In this document: positions 13,113-25,470 of the stretch, one piece after another | Layout of the letters: each line of letters opens with the position of its first letter | How positions within the stretch are numbered: the first letter of the stretch is position 1 | Source: Castor canadensis | Taxonomy: Eukaryota; Chordata; Mammalia; Rodentia; Castoridae | Direction: 5' to 3' | DNA: 64,000 bases | Assembly (NCBI RefSeq): GCF_047511655.1 | Contig: NC_133400.1 | Location: forward strand, 4,253,001-4,317,000 | Made by a program: the position numbers and the translations under genes | The notes under the pieces: generated by a model | The model's input: the letters and a program-made list of their open reading frames with translations, nothing else | Database searches by the model: none | What the model was told of the DNA's origin: nothing

Positions 13113-14099
13113 TGAAACTTGGAATGTGCTAGTTGTGTTGTTTTAACTTCTGGTTTTCCAATCTTCTTACGGCCAAATTGGTGTTAAAAGTAAATATATA
13201 TACAAATAGCTACCAAATTAATAGTAGAAGTACAAACAAAATCCTCTGCTTTGCAAACTTCTAGCACTTGCCAGGTCCCAGGGCCAGATAAATCGCTATT
13301 CTGGTTATCACAGTCCATTAGCCATCCACTCTGGGGGCATGAATTTTCCCAGGGCTACCTTTCTGCCAGGGACCAATGGCCTGGGCCAGGAGGCTGGCGG
13401 GTGAAATACCCCATAAAACGCAGTCCCTGTGACCACTGAGAAGATTAAGATCTCTGGGGACACCTTTTAATCTGCTGATGACTTGAGGGTGATGATTTGC
13501 AGAGCTGTTTGTGTTCCCACCTTCCAAGTGGTCTGGGAAGGAAACCAGCCGGCTCTGTGTCTTGCCTCTAACAATTCTCTCTTTCCATGAGGACTTACTG
13601 GTCCAAGTGGTGGCCCAGCCAAGAGACAAAGCACGTACTCTGGGGAGGGAGTCTTCCCAGCTGAGCTGGGGATCAATTAAATCCCTGCTTGAGATAACAA
13701 ATCCTTAGCACTTCTGAAATCCTGAGCTGGATTACTACACTGGCCTGTTACTCTGGGAGCATGGAGGGGCACCATGAAGACCCCAACACAGGGCTCTAGT
13801 CAGGGAGAGAGACAGGAGGGTGTCCCCTGGGATGAAGGGGAGGAAAGGGGTGAGAAGCAGAAACACTGTGTGAGCTGTGCACTGAACCCAACCAATTATG
13901 GCCAACTGTGCACAAAGGCAAAATCCTCCTCCCATCTTTTCCCTGCATGTGAAGGTTTGCCTGAGGAGGAGATGGAGGGATTTAGGCCTCAAGCCCTGCT
14001 CTCTTGCCTTCTGATGGAAGGGAACTGTGCAAGTAAACTCCTGAGTTCACTTACAAACTGCTCTGGGGCCCCAAGTTCCTCATTTGGAGAGCAGGATAA

Positions 14100-14495
14100 A
14101 TGATAACCCAGTTCCCCTTAAGCTGTAGTATAGCAGGGAGGAGGATCAAAAGAAAACAGACAAGGCCTGAGTCCTGAGAAAGTAGCAGGGAGGTAGGGAT
14201 GGCATGGCACAGAGATAAAACCTGAGAAATCTGAACATGAGGAAGGTCACATAGCACCAGGGAGGGGAAAGTCACTTAGCACTGGGATAAAGTAGCCAAT
14301 AAAATTAAATATAACCATATATGGACTAGACCTTGCTTTTTGCTTCTGTAACCTGCCTGCAAGGGTATGTAAGGTGAGACCTCTTTGTTCTTGAGGCTCA
14401 GCCTTTGGACACGTGTCCGCTGGGTCTGTGCTGGCACAATAAAACCTTGCTTTCTGCTAATTGCCTCAGAGTCCCAGCTAGCAACTTCCCGCAAC
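14100..14495 (+). mobile_element. Solo LTR of an endogenous retrovirus-like element (5' edge unclear)
   Basis: Ends in gcaaca at 14495, has AATAAA at 14438-14443, and has an R/U5-like stretch (ctcagcctttggacacgtgt, ctttctgctaattgcctcag). No gag, pol or env sequence lies beside it, so it is most likely a solo LTR. The 5' boundary and target-site repeat could not be fixed. Confidence 0.6.
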
Positions 14496-15019
14496 AGTAG
14501 GAGTTAAAAGAATGGCCCAGCACAGCCCAAGGTCTAAGGTAGCAGGGGCTCAGCAGCACTGTCCTCCTCTCTCAGGAGGCTCAGTGACTTGATGAACTGA
14601 CTCTTCCAATTTGCAATTCTCTTCCTGACCTGAGCAACTTCCTCACCTGTCCACTAGAGCCGATGAGTGGCCAGTGTGTACCAGAATGGCTGGACAGGCA
14701 GCTCACACTGAAGTGTCTGTATCTATTAGCAGGCTGTCCCCTTAGACCCCAAAGGGCCTGTGTGGCCCCTCTTCTCCAATTCCCCATGGTCTGGCAAACA
14801 AAGGGCCAACGCAGACAGCAGGGATTTCTGGGAAACACAGGCTTTAACAAAGACATCCACTTATAGAGTGTAAGAAACTTGGACTCTGAGGGGGAATATA
14901 GCCAGCTTAAGTCAATTTTCTGTGTGGCAGAGTGGGACTTCCAAATCTCCCAGACAGCAGAATGTGTGGGGACTGCTGAGTGCAACCCCACCTTGCCATC
15001 TGTGCATGCCAGCCCGCAC

Positions 15020-15120
15020 CTCTGGACAGGGGTGGCCTCAGTTTGAATCCTGACTCCCATAGACTGGCTATGTCACCAAAGGCAAGTGACCTAAACCTTT
15101 TGACTTCAGTTCCCTCATTG
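15020..15120 (+). mobile_element. MIR SINE relic
   Basis: tttgaatcctgactcccata and aaggcaagtgacctaaacct are MIR core words. Confidence 0.65.
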
Positions 15121-15984
15121 GTAAAACCAAACACCAGGTTTTTTTCCCCTCAGTACCAGTGACACTAGGAACCTGGCAGCTCCTCAGTTGGGGACCTTGG
15201 CTTCCTGGGGTTGCTCTGAGGGCCGACAAGTTTAGAGAACAGGCCTGACACAGGGTATGCTGCTGTCATTACCTGCCCCATGACTTGGATTCGAGTTTGC
15301 TGGGACCAAAATAACAGTGACTTGACCAGAGAGCAGTTTGGGTCACTTTCAGGTAAAAGGCCAAACACTGTAAGTTCAGGGCAGGATGGTGGCCCTGCTC
15401 CACTCCTCCTCTATCACTTGATCTCACTCAGCCTCAGGGTCCGAAGGAACAGCTGCAGATGACAGGATGGAGAAGGAAGGGGAAGAGAGCACAGGCCTGC
15501 CAGCCAAGCAGATCCCCAGATGTTGCCATGTTGGCCTCCCACCAACATCCCATTGGCCAGAATCTGGTCACATGGCCACACCTGGCTGCAAGGGAGGCTG
15601 GGAAATGTAGTCTTTCTTCTAGGTGCCACGTGTCCAGCTAACATACTATGACTATAGAGGAGAGAATTGGCTATGTGAGGTCACGGACTCTCTAGGGCCT
15701 GCTGCAGTCAGGAAGTGCATTAAAGCCAAAGCCTTCCAGAGCCACCAGGACACGAAGGTGCTATAATCCTTGGAGCATCTGGCCCATTACAGTTAATAAA
15801 CCGCTAGACAAGAAATGTTAGCAGAGCGCACAGGAAATAAACACAAGCTTCTCATCTGGGAAGTCCTGTGGGGCCAGTTCTCTTCAAATTGCTCTTGTGA
15901 CAATGACCTTCATCCATCACAAGGACAGAGGCCTCTTTGTCTGCCTTCTGGCACTGCTGCACTGGGGATTAAGTTTCTAACGTG

Positions 15985-16810
15985 AACTTTTGGATCTACA
16001 TTCAAACCAAAGAGGGTGGCTTCCCCCAAAATTATGTGTTACAGCAATTCGACTTCTGAGGATAAGCCCAAAAGAGCAGAAACCAGGAACACGAGGGCCA
16101 GGCACAGTGGCTCTTGCCTGTAAGGTCAGGCTACTCAGGAGGCAGAGATAGGGAGGATCCAAGTTTGAGGCCCAGGTAAAAAGTTAGTGAGACCATCTCA
16201 ATCAATAAGTCTATCGTGGTGGTACATACCTATAATCCCAGTTGTGTGGGAGGCTGTAGGTAGAAGGGTCACAGTACCAGCGAAAAATGGAAGACCCTAT
16301 CTTTAAAATAAGAAAAGCAAAAAGGGCCGATGGAGTGGCTCACGTGGAGGAGGCCTGCCTGGCAAGCATGAGGACCTGAGTTCAAACCCAGTTCCTCCAA
16401 AAACAGAGAAGAAAGAAAGGAAGAATACAAACTACTTGCACACCCGTATTTATAGCAACAGTAGCCAAAATATGGAGCAGCCTGAGCCTCCCCAGCGGGT
16501 GAGTGCATGAACAAAACGTGGGCTCTCCACACCAGTGAATATTTGCTCTTAAACAGGAAGGTGGTCTGACACATGTCCCACCAGGAATGCACAGTAAAGA
16601 CAATCAGAGTAGACTATGGAGGCCATGGAAGAACCAGGCTGTAGGATCCACTCATATGCAGCCCCAAGAGCAAAGCCATAGCGTCAGAAGGCAGAATGGG
16701 ATGGACGGGGTTGGGGAGTGCAATGGGGACCAAGTTTCAGACAGTTGATCAAATGCCTGTGAGGTATTTCTGGATGAGATTTACTTTGGAGCTGTTAAAC
16801 TAAGTTAAAC
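15985..16810 (+). mobile_element. L1 3' fragment interrupted by a SINE
   Basis: cagcaattcgacttctgagg before the SINE (16095-16420) continues after it as tgcacacccgtatttatagc, gtagccaaaatatggagcag and cagcgggtgagtgcatgaac. This is one L1 copy split by the later SINE. Confidence 0.7.
16095..16420 (+). mobile_element. Dimeric B1 plus ID-like SINE
   Basis: Two B1-like units (ccaggcacagtggctcttgc; gtggtggtacatacctataa) followed by an ID-like unit (ctggcaagcatgaggacctg, gttcaaaccc). It is inserted within an L1 3' fragment. Confidence 0.9.
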
Positions 16811-17435
16811 AGATGGGCCTCCCTGGTATGGGTGGGCCTCGTCCAGTCAGTTGAAGACCTGAATAGAACAAAAAGGTTCAGTAAGAGAAAGCCTCCTGTG
16901 GATGGTTGTGAGCTGGGAGGTGCTTTCTTTCCTGCCTTTGAACCCAAACCACACCCTCAGCTCTTCTCACATTCTGAGTTCCAGGTGAGCATATCATTTT
17001 GGGGCTGTCTCTCAACCCCACTGCCCTGAGCAACAATTAATTACAGCAGCGATGCTTAGGGTCACTTTCTGTAGACCCCCGGAGGTGCTGGCAGGCCTCC
17101 CTCACCACAGCCCCAGACTGGAGACCTCACTGGAAAGGGAAGCGCCCCACCTGAAGGCCACACACTAGGAGGCTGAGCTGGGCTTGGCATGGCTCTGTCC
17201 CTTTACCCAGTGATTAACCATGGCTGCTGATTCTCCCTGAAAACGACATCAACTGCAGTCCCATGACCCCCTCCCAAGATCAGAATGAGACTGGGGGCTG
17301 GGGTGCCTCATTCTGCCACTGTCCTCGCCAATTGATTCCATGACTAATTGTCCCTCTCCTGCTGAAGCCACAGTAAGCCTTCTGTGCCATTTCTGAGAGC
17401 TGTGTCCCCACTGACATTGTGGGACTGATTTTTCT

Positions 17436-17526
17436 TTCTCCCTTCCAAGTACTAACCAGGCCCGACCCTGCTTAGCTTCCGAGATCAGACGAGATCGGGC
17501 GCGCTCAGGGTGGATTGGCCGTAGAC
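17436..17526 (-). pseudogene. 5S rRNA pseudogene, 3'-truncated
   Basis: The reverse complement starts GTCTACGGCC and follows mammalian 5S rRNA for about 91 of 120 nt with about four mismatches (for example AT in place of TA after GGCC, and A for T in TTGGATGGGAGA). It stops just after the start of the internal box C promoter, and unrelated sequence follows. The low divergence implies a fairly young retrocopy. It lacks a full internal promoter and the 3' strand of helix I, so it is unlikely to be functional. Confidence 0.93.
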
Positions 17527-18920
17527 TAGTTTTTCCTTCTAAACACATCTGAGATGGTTGTTTCACAGACTCAGGTCAGTACATAATGCACAGGAAAAGT
17601 CAGAGTCACGACGGCCTCATTGGCTGTCTTCTCCAGGCACGAATAATGCCATCTTATCCAGCAAGCCCGGGGGAGTGACCATAGCTCCCGAAAGTCAGAG
17701 AGTCCTGGGTGCAAACTCCTGTTCTAGTCTTTTGAAGCTGTGTGACCCTGGCCCAGACACCCAACCTCTCTTGTGCCTTGGCCCTCCTTCTGGAGTGACA
17801 CAGCCATGTCGAGGAACACACAGTCACTGTGCACATGTGAATCCTAACTCAGCATGGACGTCAGCCACTGTTCATCTTTCGTTAAGCGCAAAGAGACTGT
17901 CACCAACAATCAACGATTTGGCTTTTAACCTAGGCTCGGCTTGCCCCCGTTCAAATGAATTTCCTTAAATAATTAATTTCTCTTCATACTTTAATCTTCA
18001 AAGTGCTCACCTCCCGTTGCCTTAGTCAGGCAGTGTGGTGAAAAGCAATTAAATTCCCACTGGAGCTGACGGTGGCCGGGATCCTGAGCTCGAGACCTGG
18101 TGCATAGAACAGGAAGGTATGGAGCCCTGCTCTCTGCAAGGGTGTCCAAATGACAGACAGACCGGGGCACTGGGTGATGGCCCTGTGACTCCGCTGTCTC
18201 TTAGCTTCCTGGACACGTGTGAGCCACTAGAGCTGTGACTCTGGCCTCACTGGGGCAAGACTCAGAGGCTAGCACACCCACCTGGTCACCAGCAATCGGT
18301 CCTTCTTTACCAACTGTCCTCTGCCACCAGGGTAGGGTCTAGCCAAGGACACCCCATAACATCCCAAAGCTCCACTGTTGCAGTGGCCACAACAGGTGCT
18401 GACTCGTGACCCCAAAGTGGCAAATAACAGTGTGGAGTGCCAGGAGAGCAGGTCCCCTGGGGGAGATGGCCACAAAGGCTGGCACAAGATTATTTCCACA
18501 CCGTGCGCAGACACTGGACTTACGCGTCTTTTGGATTCACCAGGGCATGTTTTTCGGTAGCGATCCTAAATGCCTCATTCCCAGGGTGTCCAGAAGGCCT
18601 CCTGAACGTCACCTGCCACCATCCCAGCCATGTGGGATGAGCCAGTCAGGAGTCAGCAGCTGTCAGGCATCTTGTGCCTGCTGGCTAGCTATAATCCTTA
18701 CTGTTACTCATATGGAAAATGAACTCGCTTTGTCAATCACCAATGTGTATTTGCAAGGTAATCTGTCATCTTGTAAGGATGGGGTCATACAGCTGGGCAC
18801 CCTAAAGAAGGCACAGGATTCCCAATGCCTGCGTCCAAATCTCACTTCCCTCCATGCTATGTGACCGTGGACAAGTTGCTTAAATTCTCTGGTTCCCTAT
18901 CTGTGACCATACATAATGAA

Positions 18921-18947
18921 GTCTCTGTCTATCTCTGTCTCTCTCTG

Positions 18948-19012
<65 letters not shown>
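18921..19012. repeat. (CT)n/(GTCT)n microsatellite
   Basis: Mixed gtctctgtct gives way to pure CT from about 18970. Confidence 0.96.
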
Positions 19013-19015
<3 letters not shown>

Positions 19016-19169
19016 ATTCTTGGGAGGGCAAGTTCATGACGAAGAATACTGTGCCTTCAGCCACTTGCCGCTAACTGGGCACGGGAAATACATACAGCAG
19101 GACGGGCACAGTGACCACCTGCTCAGTGCGTGCCTGGAGTCTTTCACATAGATGTAAATTTTAAACAAA

Positions 19170-19500
19170 TATATGAAGACAGACGTTCCAAACTCACAGG
19201 CTGTAACTCTCACCCCCAGTGGGATGGGATTAAGAGGTGGGGCCTTTGGGAGGTGATGAGGGCACCTCCCAATGTCATTAGCACCCCCATAAAAGGCCCC
19301 AGAAGCCGGCTTGCTCTCTCTTCGCATGTGAGGACATGACAAGAAGTCGGTATTTTGCAACCTGGAAGTCCTCCTCCCCAGACCCCAGCCCAGCTGTGAC
19401 CCTGATCTCAGACTTCCGGGCTCTGCCACCGTGAGCGAGAAGTGTCTGTCGCTTCTCTGCCATCTGAACCATGGTACTCTGTTACATGAACTAGCCTGAC
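19170..19500. mobile_element. Old LTR-like interspersed repeat
   Basis: ccccagtgggatgggattaa, ggtggggcctttgggaggtg, ccccataaaaggccccagaa and gaagtcggtattttgcaacc follow the order of an ancient mammalian repeat. Family name not asserted. Confidence 0.55.
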
Positions 19501-20547
19501 CATGACAACTCATGCTGGGAGCGTGGGAATTGCCGGGAGGTGATAATTGCAGCACAGCAGCCAGCTCGGTGCTTTTTTTCCAGTCGCTTGTTCTGACAGT
19601 ATTTCCAGAGAGCCAGCATTTGACTTTGGACAGAGACGTATTTTTTCGAGCCAAACAAGATTACGCTATAAATTCTGTGTGTACTTTTTTTTTTCAGTCA
19701 ACAAGTTCATCTTTCTCATTTTGGTAAAATTTCATCTCATCTGAATTCCAGACCAGATCGTTACCTTGACATTGGCCCCAAAATGTCTCTCAGTCAACTT
19801 GTTCAACAGATACCTAATTTCCCAAGCAGGGAAGCGATAGTTCAAGGGAAGACCCGAGATGCAATGCCTTCAGCAGCTTGGGGCAGCAGAAAGAGAGCTA
19901 GACCCCTTCATCTGTGAGTCTGTCAGTCTGTCCATCCAGCTTCCCACCATGGCTTACAGTGTGCTGGTTCCATGCCAGCTCTGAAGCCAGGGGCATCGAC
20001 CAACTCCTGATCCTGGCCTCACTTGACCCTCTGCAGTGGAGCAAGATCTGAGCCCGGCTCCAAGCCCAGCCAGCCCTGTTCCCACAGAACAAGGCTGCCA
20101 GGGTGTCTCCGCCAGCCAGCCTTGCCAGGAGCAGGAGACCTGCACCCAGTTTTCCCGGCACTGCTTCCCTGGCCAGATTTGCTCCAAATACACACCAGGC
20201 GTCCTGTTTGTCCTTGGATTTATTTAACTAGAAGGGTGTTAGGTGCAAAAGCCAGCACTGCTGTTGCCAGCAAAGCGAATCAGACAAATTATTTCCTTTT
20301 ACAATAACAAATACTTTTGTGTTCCAGCAAAGAATAAAGCTATTGTATTAAAGAAAAAAACAGATCAATTATTGTATTGCTTTAGCCTGATTGAGCCCTT
20401 GCTCTAGAACACTGAGGATCCAGGGGGTGGCAGACTTTCCTTGTGACCTTCTTGCTCCCCTCGGAGGAAAGGCGCTGTACCAGATTTCTCAGCCTTTACA
20501 AAGGCAGGATGTGTTCCAAGCAAGCAGCTCTTAAAAAGTGTGAAAGT

Positions 20548-20872
20548 AGGCCAGGCAAGGTGACTCCTGTCTGTAATCCTAGCTAAGCAGGAGGCAGAGA
20601 TTGGGAGAATCCCAGTTCAAGGCAAGCCGAGGCAAAAAGAGACCCCATCTCAGTCAATAAAGCTGAGCATGGTGGCATGCACGTCACCCCAGCTAGATGG
20701 GGAGCATAAATAGGAGGACTGTGGCCCTGGGTGGTCTGTGCATAAATGTGAGACCCTATTTCAAAAATAACCAAAGCAAACAGGGCTGGGGATATGACTC
20801 AAGTGGTAAAGTTCCTGCCTAGCAAGTGCAAGGCCTTGAGTTCAAACCCCAGTACCACCAACAAAAAAAAAA
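20548..20872 (+). mobile_element. Dimeric B1 plus ID-like SINE
   Basis: Head ccaggcaaggtgactcctgt, second unit gagcatggtggcatgcacgt, then the ID-like unit gggctggggatatgactcaa with gttcaaaccccagtacc and an A-rich tail. Flanking aaaagtgtgaa-like repeats may be the target-site duplication. Confidence 0.92.
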
Positions 20873-22645
20873 GTGAATGGTGAGATTCTTCCATCAGTAG
20901 ACAGGGTTTGTGCTGCTGGAAAAGCAGACGCACATGCACCAGTCGTGCACACCCTCACAAGACGTCACTGCCAGATGCCAGAAAGACCTGCCAGAAGACG
21001 GACCACTCTGAAAACAGACACCTCCAAATCAAGAGAAAAATCTGAGACTCGTCTAGATTCAGTGTTAAACACACTCATTTGTTCATTGCCCGAGTTCGTG
21101 TTGGAAGCATTTCACAGCACTGCAAAACAAGCTGTTAGTTTTACTGTCCTGCTTTGCAGGACCCATCGTATCTGGGCAGTGTGGTGTCTGCTCAGGAGTC
21201 AGTGCCAGTCACAAATTAAATGAGCTTACCCTGGCCAAGATCCTCAAGGCAAAGCAATCAATGTGTTCTCATCTCTGCAAAGCAGAGGTGGGGTGTGGGG
21301 GGGTGTCAGAAGCTCAATAGGATGTCAGAAGAGGCCTCCCAAAGTAAAACCCTGAAGGACCTGTTTCCCTACTGCTATGTCCACCAGAAGGCTCCTCACT
21401 GCCAACAGTGCTGGTCTCCTGGGTCCAGCAATTCTCACTTTTCCATCAGCTTCACCCTGAACAGGCTCCACCCCAGGTGATTGACACTGGCAAAAACGTC
21501 CTGCCACCATCCCATGGGCACCACCACAACTCCAATTTTTCCCCTACATGGGATCTGGCACTGCCTGACATCCTACAGAACTCCAGCTCCTCCCAGGCTG
21601 TGCTCCCCAGTACAGGGGTGCAAGGAGCTGGCCTGCTGGGGAGCCACAGCCAGGCCAGCCGGCCCTTGGCCAGGAGAGGTGAGTTGTACATTTTGTACTT
21701 TAGCTGACACGGGAGCTGGCAGTTCCCAGGAAGGGACTGGTCTGGCCCTGCTCCCCCCACCTCAGTGGGATGGCACCCCTCTCCTCAGACGCCATCATGT
21801 TCAGGCACACTTGTCAGGCTGTAATCACTGAGGATGGCTGCAAGGACCAGTGGTCCTGCAAGGTGTAACTGGGGAGCATCCAGGACAGGGAAGAGGACAC
21901 CGAGAGGGGGCACAGAGACAGAACCTGCCAAGCCCCCTTCTTCACCCTCTCACAGGAATATGAGCCAACAGGTGCCCACTCTGGTGCTGCCATCCTGGAG
22001 GTCTGCCTTTGCCGGCCACACACTCACCCCACTGTCCTTCAGAATCCTGGGAGACTTCAGGGGGCCCACCCATGACAGGAGCTCTTGGGGTGGCAATCCT
22101 CTCCAGGGTCCTTTGCCAGCCCTGCCTTCCCATCCACCCCTGGGTGCTCCCCACTCAGCTGCACCCTTCTGCAGGTGCCGGCTGCTCCCTGGATGGAAGA
22201 GCAGAGGACACTCACGCCCATGCCTCCAGCACCCAGCTTTGTGCCGCAGACTCAAAATTCCCCGTGTCCTACAGGCTCCAGGCTGGCCCCTCCCCCACCT
22301 CTCTCGTCCTTGTCCATGGCTCCCCTCTGGGCCCCTGCCCCCTCCATGTGCTCTGGAATGCTCAGGGTCACCCCCTGTCCCCCACCCTCCCTCTGCCCAG
22401 GCCCAGCTCCTGCCTGTGCTCCTCCTGAAAAGTGGTCTCCCACCCCTGTCCGAGAGGAAGACCTCAGGCTGTAGTGGTCCCTGCCTGGGGCACGGGATGA
22501 CTCTGCTTTGTCTGTTCTTCACATCCACCCTAGAAGTAGCTCTCCACCCGGTGTGGCCACACACTTAGTGAGCTCTTTCCATCATTCCATAATGGTTTTG
22601 GAGGGTCACAACGTCTATGCATTACTTTGAAGGGTCCAAGGCTGA

Positions 22646-22750
22646 ATATACATACATACATACATACATACATACATACATACACACACATATGATGGAT
22701 GGATGGATAGAGAGATTGATAGATAGATAGATAGATAGACAGATAGATAT
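22646..22750. repeat. Compound (ACAT)n - (GGAT)n - (GATA)n microsatellite
   Basis: Three related tetranucleotide runs follow each other. The GATA part is at about 22718-22748. Confidence 0.95.
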
Positions 22751-23429
22751 AATCAATGTGACAAGAGACCAAGAGTCTGAACCCTGAAAAGTCATCGTCA
22801 TATTGTCATTGGGCCACTCTTGCAAATTTTCCAGATGTTTGAGTGACTTCACAATGACAGGCACATGAGTGCACACAGTGGGCCGGGAGCCAAACCCCCA
22901 GTCAGAACATGAGAACACTCACTGTCCTTAGTCACCCTCCTGCCAGTGGAAAGGACTGTGCCTCTGAGAGGCCTCCACCGCCCAGCGTTTGAAATTGACA
23001 CCCCACAGTGTGTCCCTCCCAGCCGTGGCTATCTCCATCAGCGGAGACTTCTGCAAACCTGGGCAGACTGGCTTTCTGAAGGAGCTGGCGTCTCCCACTG
23101 GGATGATCACATCTTGAGCAAGACCTGTAAGAGAAAGCTGAAGCCCTGGTGAGAGGTGGAGGGGGCGGTGGCAGGGCCAAGCCTTCACTTCTGGCTCTCC
23201 TCCACCCTCGGGGACCTCATAAGGAAGAGGAGGTGTGGTCATGGCTAAAGGCAGGACACAGAGCTGGCCCCATGGCAGGCTGTGTGGAATGCCACCCCAT
23301 AAATACACTGAGGTAGAGTCACCCCTTCCCCCACTAGTGGGCGCTCAAACAGCACTGTGACAGTGTCCCCCACACCTTACACATGTCTCCCATGGGTGTT
23401 CACGAGGAGCGGAATTGCTGCTCATTAGA

Positions 23430-23466
23430 CACACACACGCGCACGCGTGCACACGCACACACGTGC
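23430..23466. repeat. Alternating purine-pyrimidine tract
   Basis: acacacacacgcgcacgcgt and flanks: a short CA/CG alternating run of Z-DNA-forming type. Confidence 0.85.
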
Positions 23467-24473
23467 AGCTCCGAGGTGCTTTACAAATTCTGTGATTGTT
23501 GGTAGCAATTAGGGGATGAGAGATTCAGCATGAGACTCGAGGTGGCCAATCTGCTCTCAGAATGCAAGGCCGCTACAGACTGGACCCACCATCTACCCTC
23601 AGGAGTCAGGGTTTGAGCCTCCATGTGGCCAAGCCTTGACCCAGCCCTGGGTCACTGGGATACACATTGACTTTGGGACTTCAGTGGCAAATGATTTGAA
23701 TGAGCTTTTCCTTGAAGTCCATGATGAAAGTTATTGAGCTGCCTCAGTTTCCCCAGAGCCCATTCTGTATGACCCCAGTGGTCCAAACACTGGGCTCATG
23801 TCACCTCAATGGGGTCAAGTTTCATGATGTCATGTGAATGAAGCTGGAATAGCTGAAGGCAGAGGCCACCAACTACCATTACTCTGGCACCTTCTGCCTG
23901 GTTCCTCCTGTCCCTTCCAGGTCCTCGCTCACCCCCTCCCCCAGCCCCAAGGACAAGGCCTTTTTCCCTTAGCACCTCCAGCCTAATAAATACCACCCCC
24001 TGTCCACCCTCCATCCTTCTGACTCCAGGGTACCTTTTAAATGAACTCAAACAACCTGAAATGCCACAGACAAAAGGTGATTCCCCACGCCCCCACCAAG
24101 CCCCTCCATCTCCCTCCCCAGAAGCAACTGAGTGTCTCATTTCCTGACGATTCTTAGAAATCCTCTGCACATGCACACCGCTCCTGCCTGTAGGACTCAC
24201 TCCAGTGATCACTTTTCTCACACTTCATACCTCTTGCTGGTCCTTCCTTGAGGGACAAGGGATGGCTCGCTCTGCCATTCCCACCCACCCCCATCCCATC
24301 ACAACCTCAATGTGCAAAGCTTCTCCATACGTGTGTCTACACACATTTGTAAAATGCATTCTGACCTATGGCTGTAGGTGCCACCTGGTGGCAGTGTGAC
24401 CTCTGAAGGCTGCACCAGTTTCCCAAGCCCCCAGATTCTGAATTGATCTGTATGTGGCCCAGGCACTGGCAAT

Positions 24474-24893
24474 TTTTATTTTTTGGCAGTACTAGACTTT
24501 GAACTCAGGACCTCATGTTTGCAGTTGAGCCATACCTCGAGTCCTTTTTGCTTCAGCAATTTTTCAGGTGGGGTCTCACATTTTTTTTCCCTTGGTGTTT
24601 TTCGTACTGGGGTTTGAACTCAGGGCTTCATGGTTTCTAGGCAGGCACTTTTACTGCTTGAGCCACTCCATCAGCCAAGTCTCAAGCTTTTTGCCTGGAC
24701 TATGGTCCTGTATCTATGCTGCCTGTGTAGCTGGAACACAGGCACACACCACCACACCCAGTTTTTGCTGAGATGGGGTCTTGCTAACATTTTCCTTTTT
24801 TTTTGCCCAGGCTGGCCTTGAACCACCATCCTCCCAATTTCTGCCTCCTTTGTAGCTGGGATTATAGACATGCACCACCACATCCAGCACTGG
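24474..24893 (-). mobile_element. Nested antisense SINEs
   Basis: Two ID-like tails in a row (gactttgaactcaggacctc near 24500; tactggggtttgaactcagg near 24607), followed by B1-like units ending gctgggattatagacatgca. The second SINE appears to have inserted into the first. Confidence 0.85.
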
Positions 24894-25377
24894 AGGTTTT
24901 TTAAATTCTGTCCAGGCGATGCCAACATGTCCTGGTGTGGTTTTTAAGCTTACCTGTGGGATCCCTTGCCTAGCTGCCACAGCATAAAGCCCGCACCCTT
25001 TCCTCAGCAAGGTACAGAGGCCATCAGTTTCTGAGTCCCCCTGCCTCTCTATCCTTCTTCCAGTACTCACTCCGTTCACCACGTTCTCAGGTCATGCTGA
25101 ATGACCTTCAGCTTCCCAGCCGTATACAGCTCTCCAGCCTATCTGCCTCGGCCAGCTTGTCCCTCTGCCAGCTGCCCCACTTTGCCAGCTGCTGCTCGAC
25201 CACCAAGGTTTGCCCAAGGGTCCCACCTCAGAAAGCCCTTCTGTGGCCTCCCTGGAAGCCACTGGGACAGTGGGGTACCAGAACCAGCTGCCATGGGCGT
25301 GCAGGAGCTAGTCCTCAGCCTCCGTTTCCAATGCTGTGCTCAGTGACATGACGTCGTTAGCTTAAAACTGGGTATGG

Positions 25378-25470
25378 GGGCTGGAGGGGTGACTCAGGCA
25401 ATACAGTGCCTGCTCAGCAAGTGCAAAGCCCTGAATTCAAACCCCAGTACCACCAAAAAGGAAAACAAAT
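25378..25470 (+). mobile_element. Free-standing ID-like SINE monomer
   Basis: gggctggaggggtgactcag through cagcaagtgcaaagccctga and ttcaaaccccagtaccacc, with an A-rich tail. No B1-like head is present. Confidence 0.88.

Larger units (their letters stand above)
20873..24473. other. Intergenic, no gene seen
   Basis: Holds the tetranucleotide microsatellite and a GC-rich stretch (about 21500-22500) with long but unrecognised open frames on both strands. No splice or codon-pattern support was found. Confidence 0.6.

Noticed and set aside
21834-22568. 244-codon plus-strand frame and a 204-codon minus-strand frame
   Set aside because: GC-rich sequence open on both strands, with low-complexity Pro/Ser/Gly products and no splice or domain evidence.
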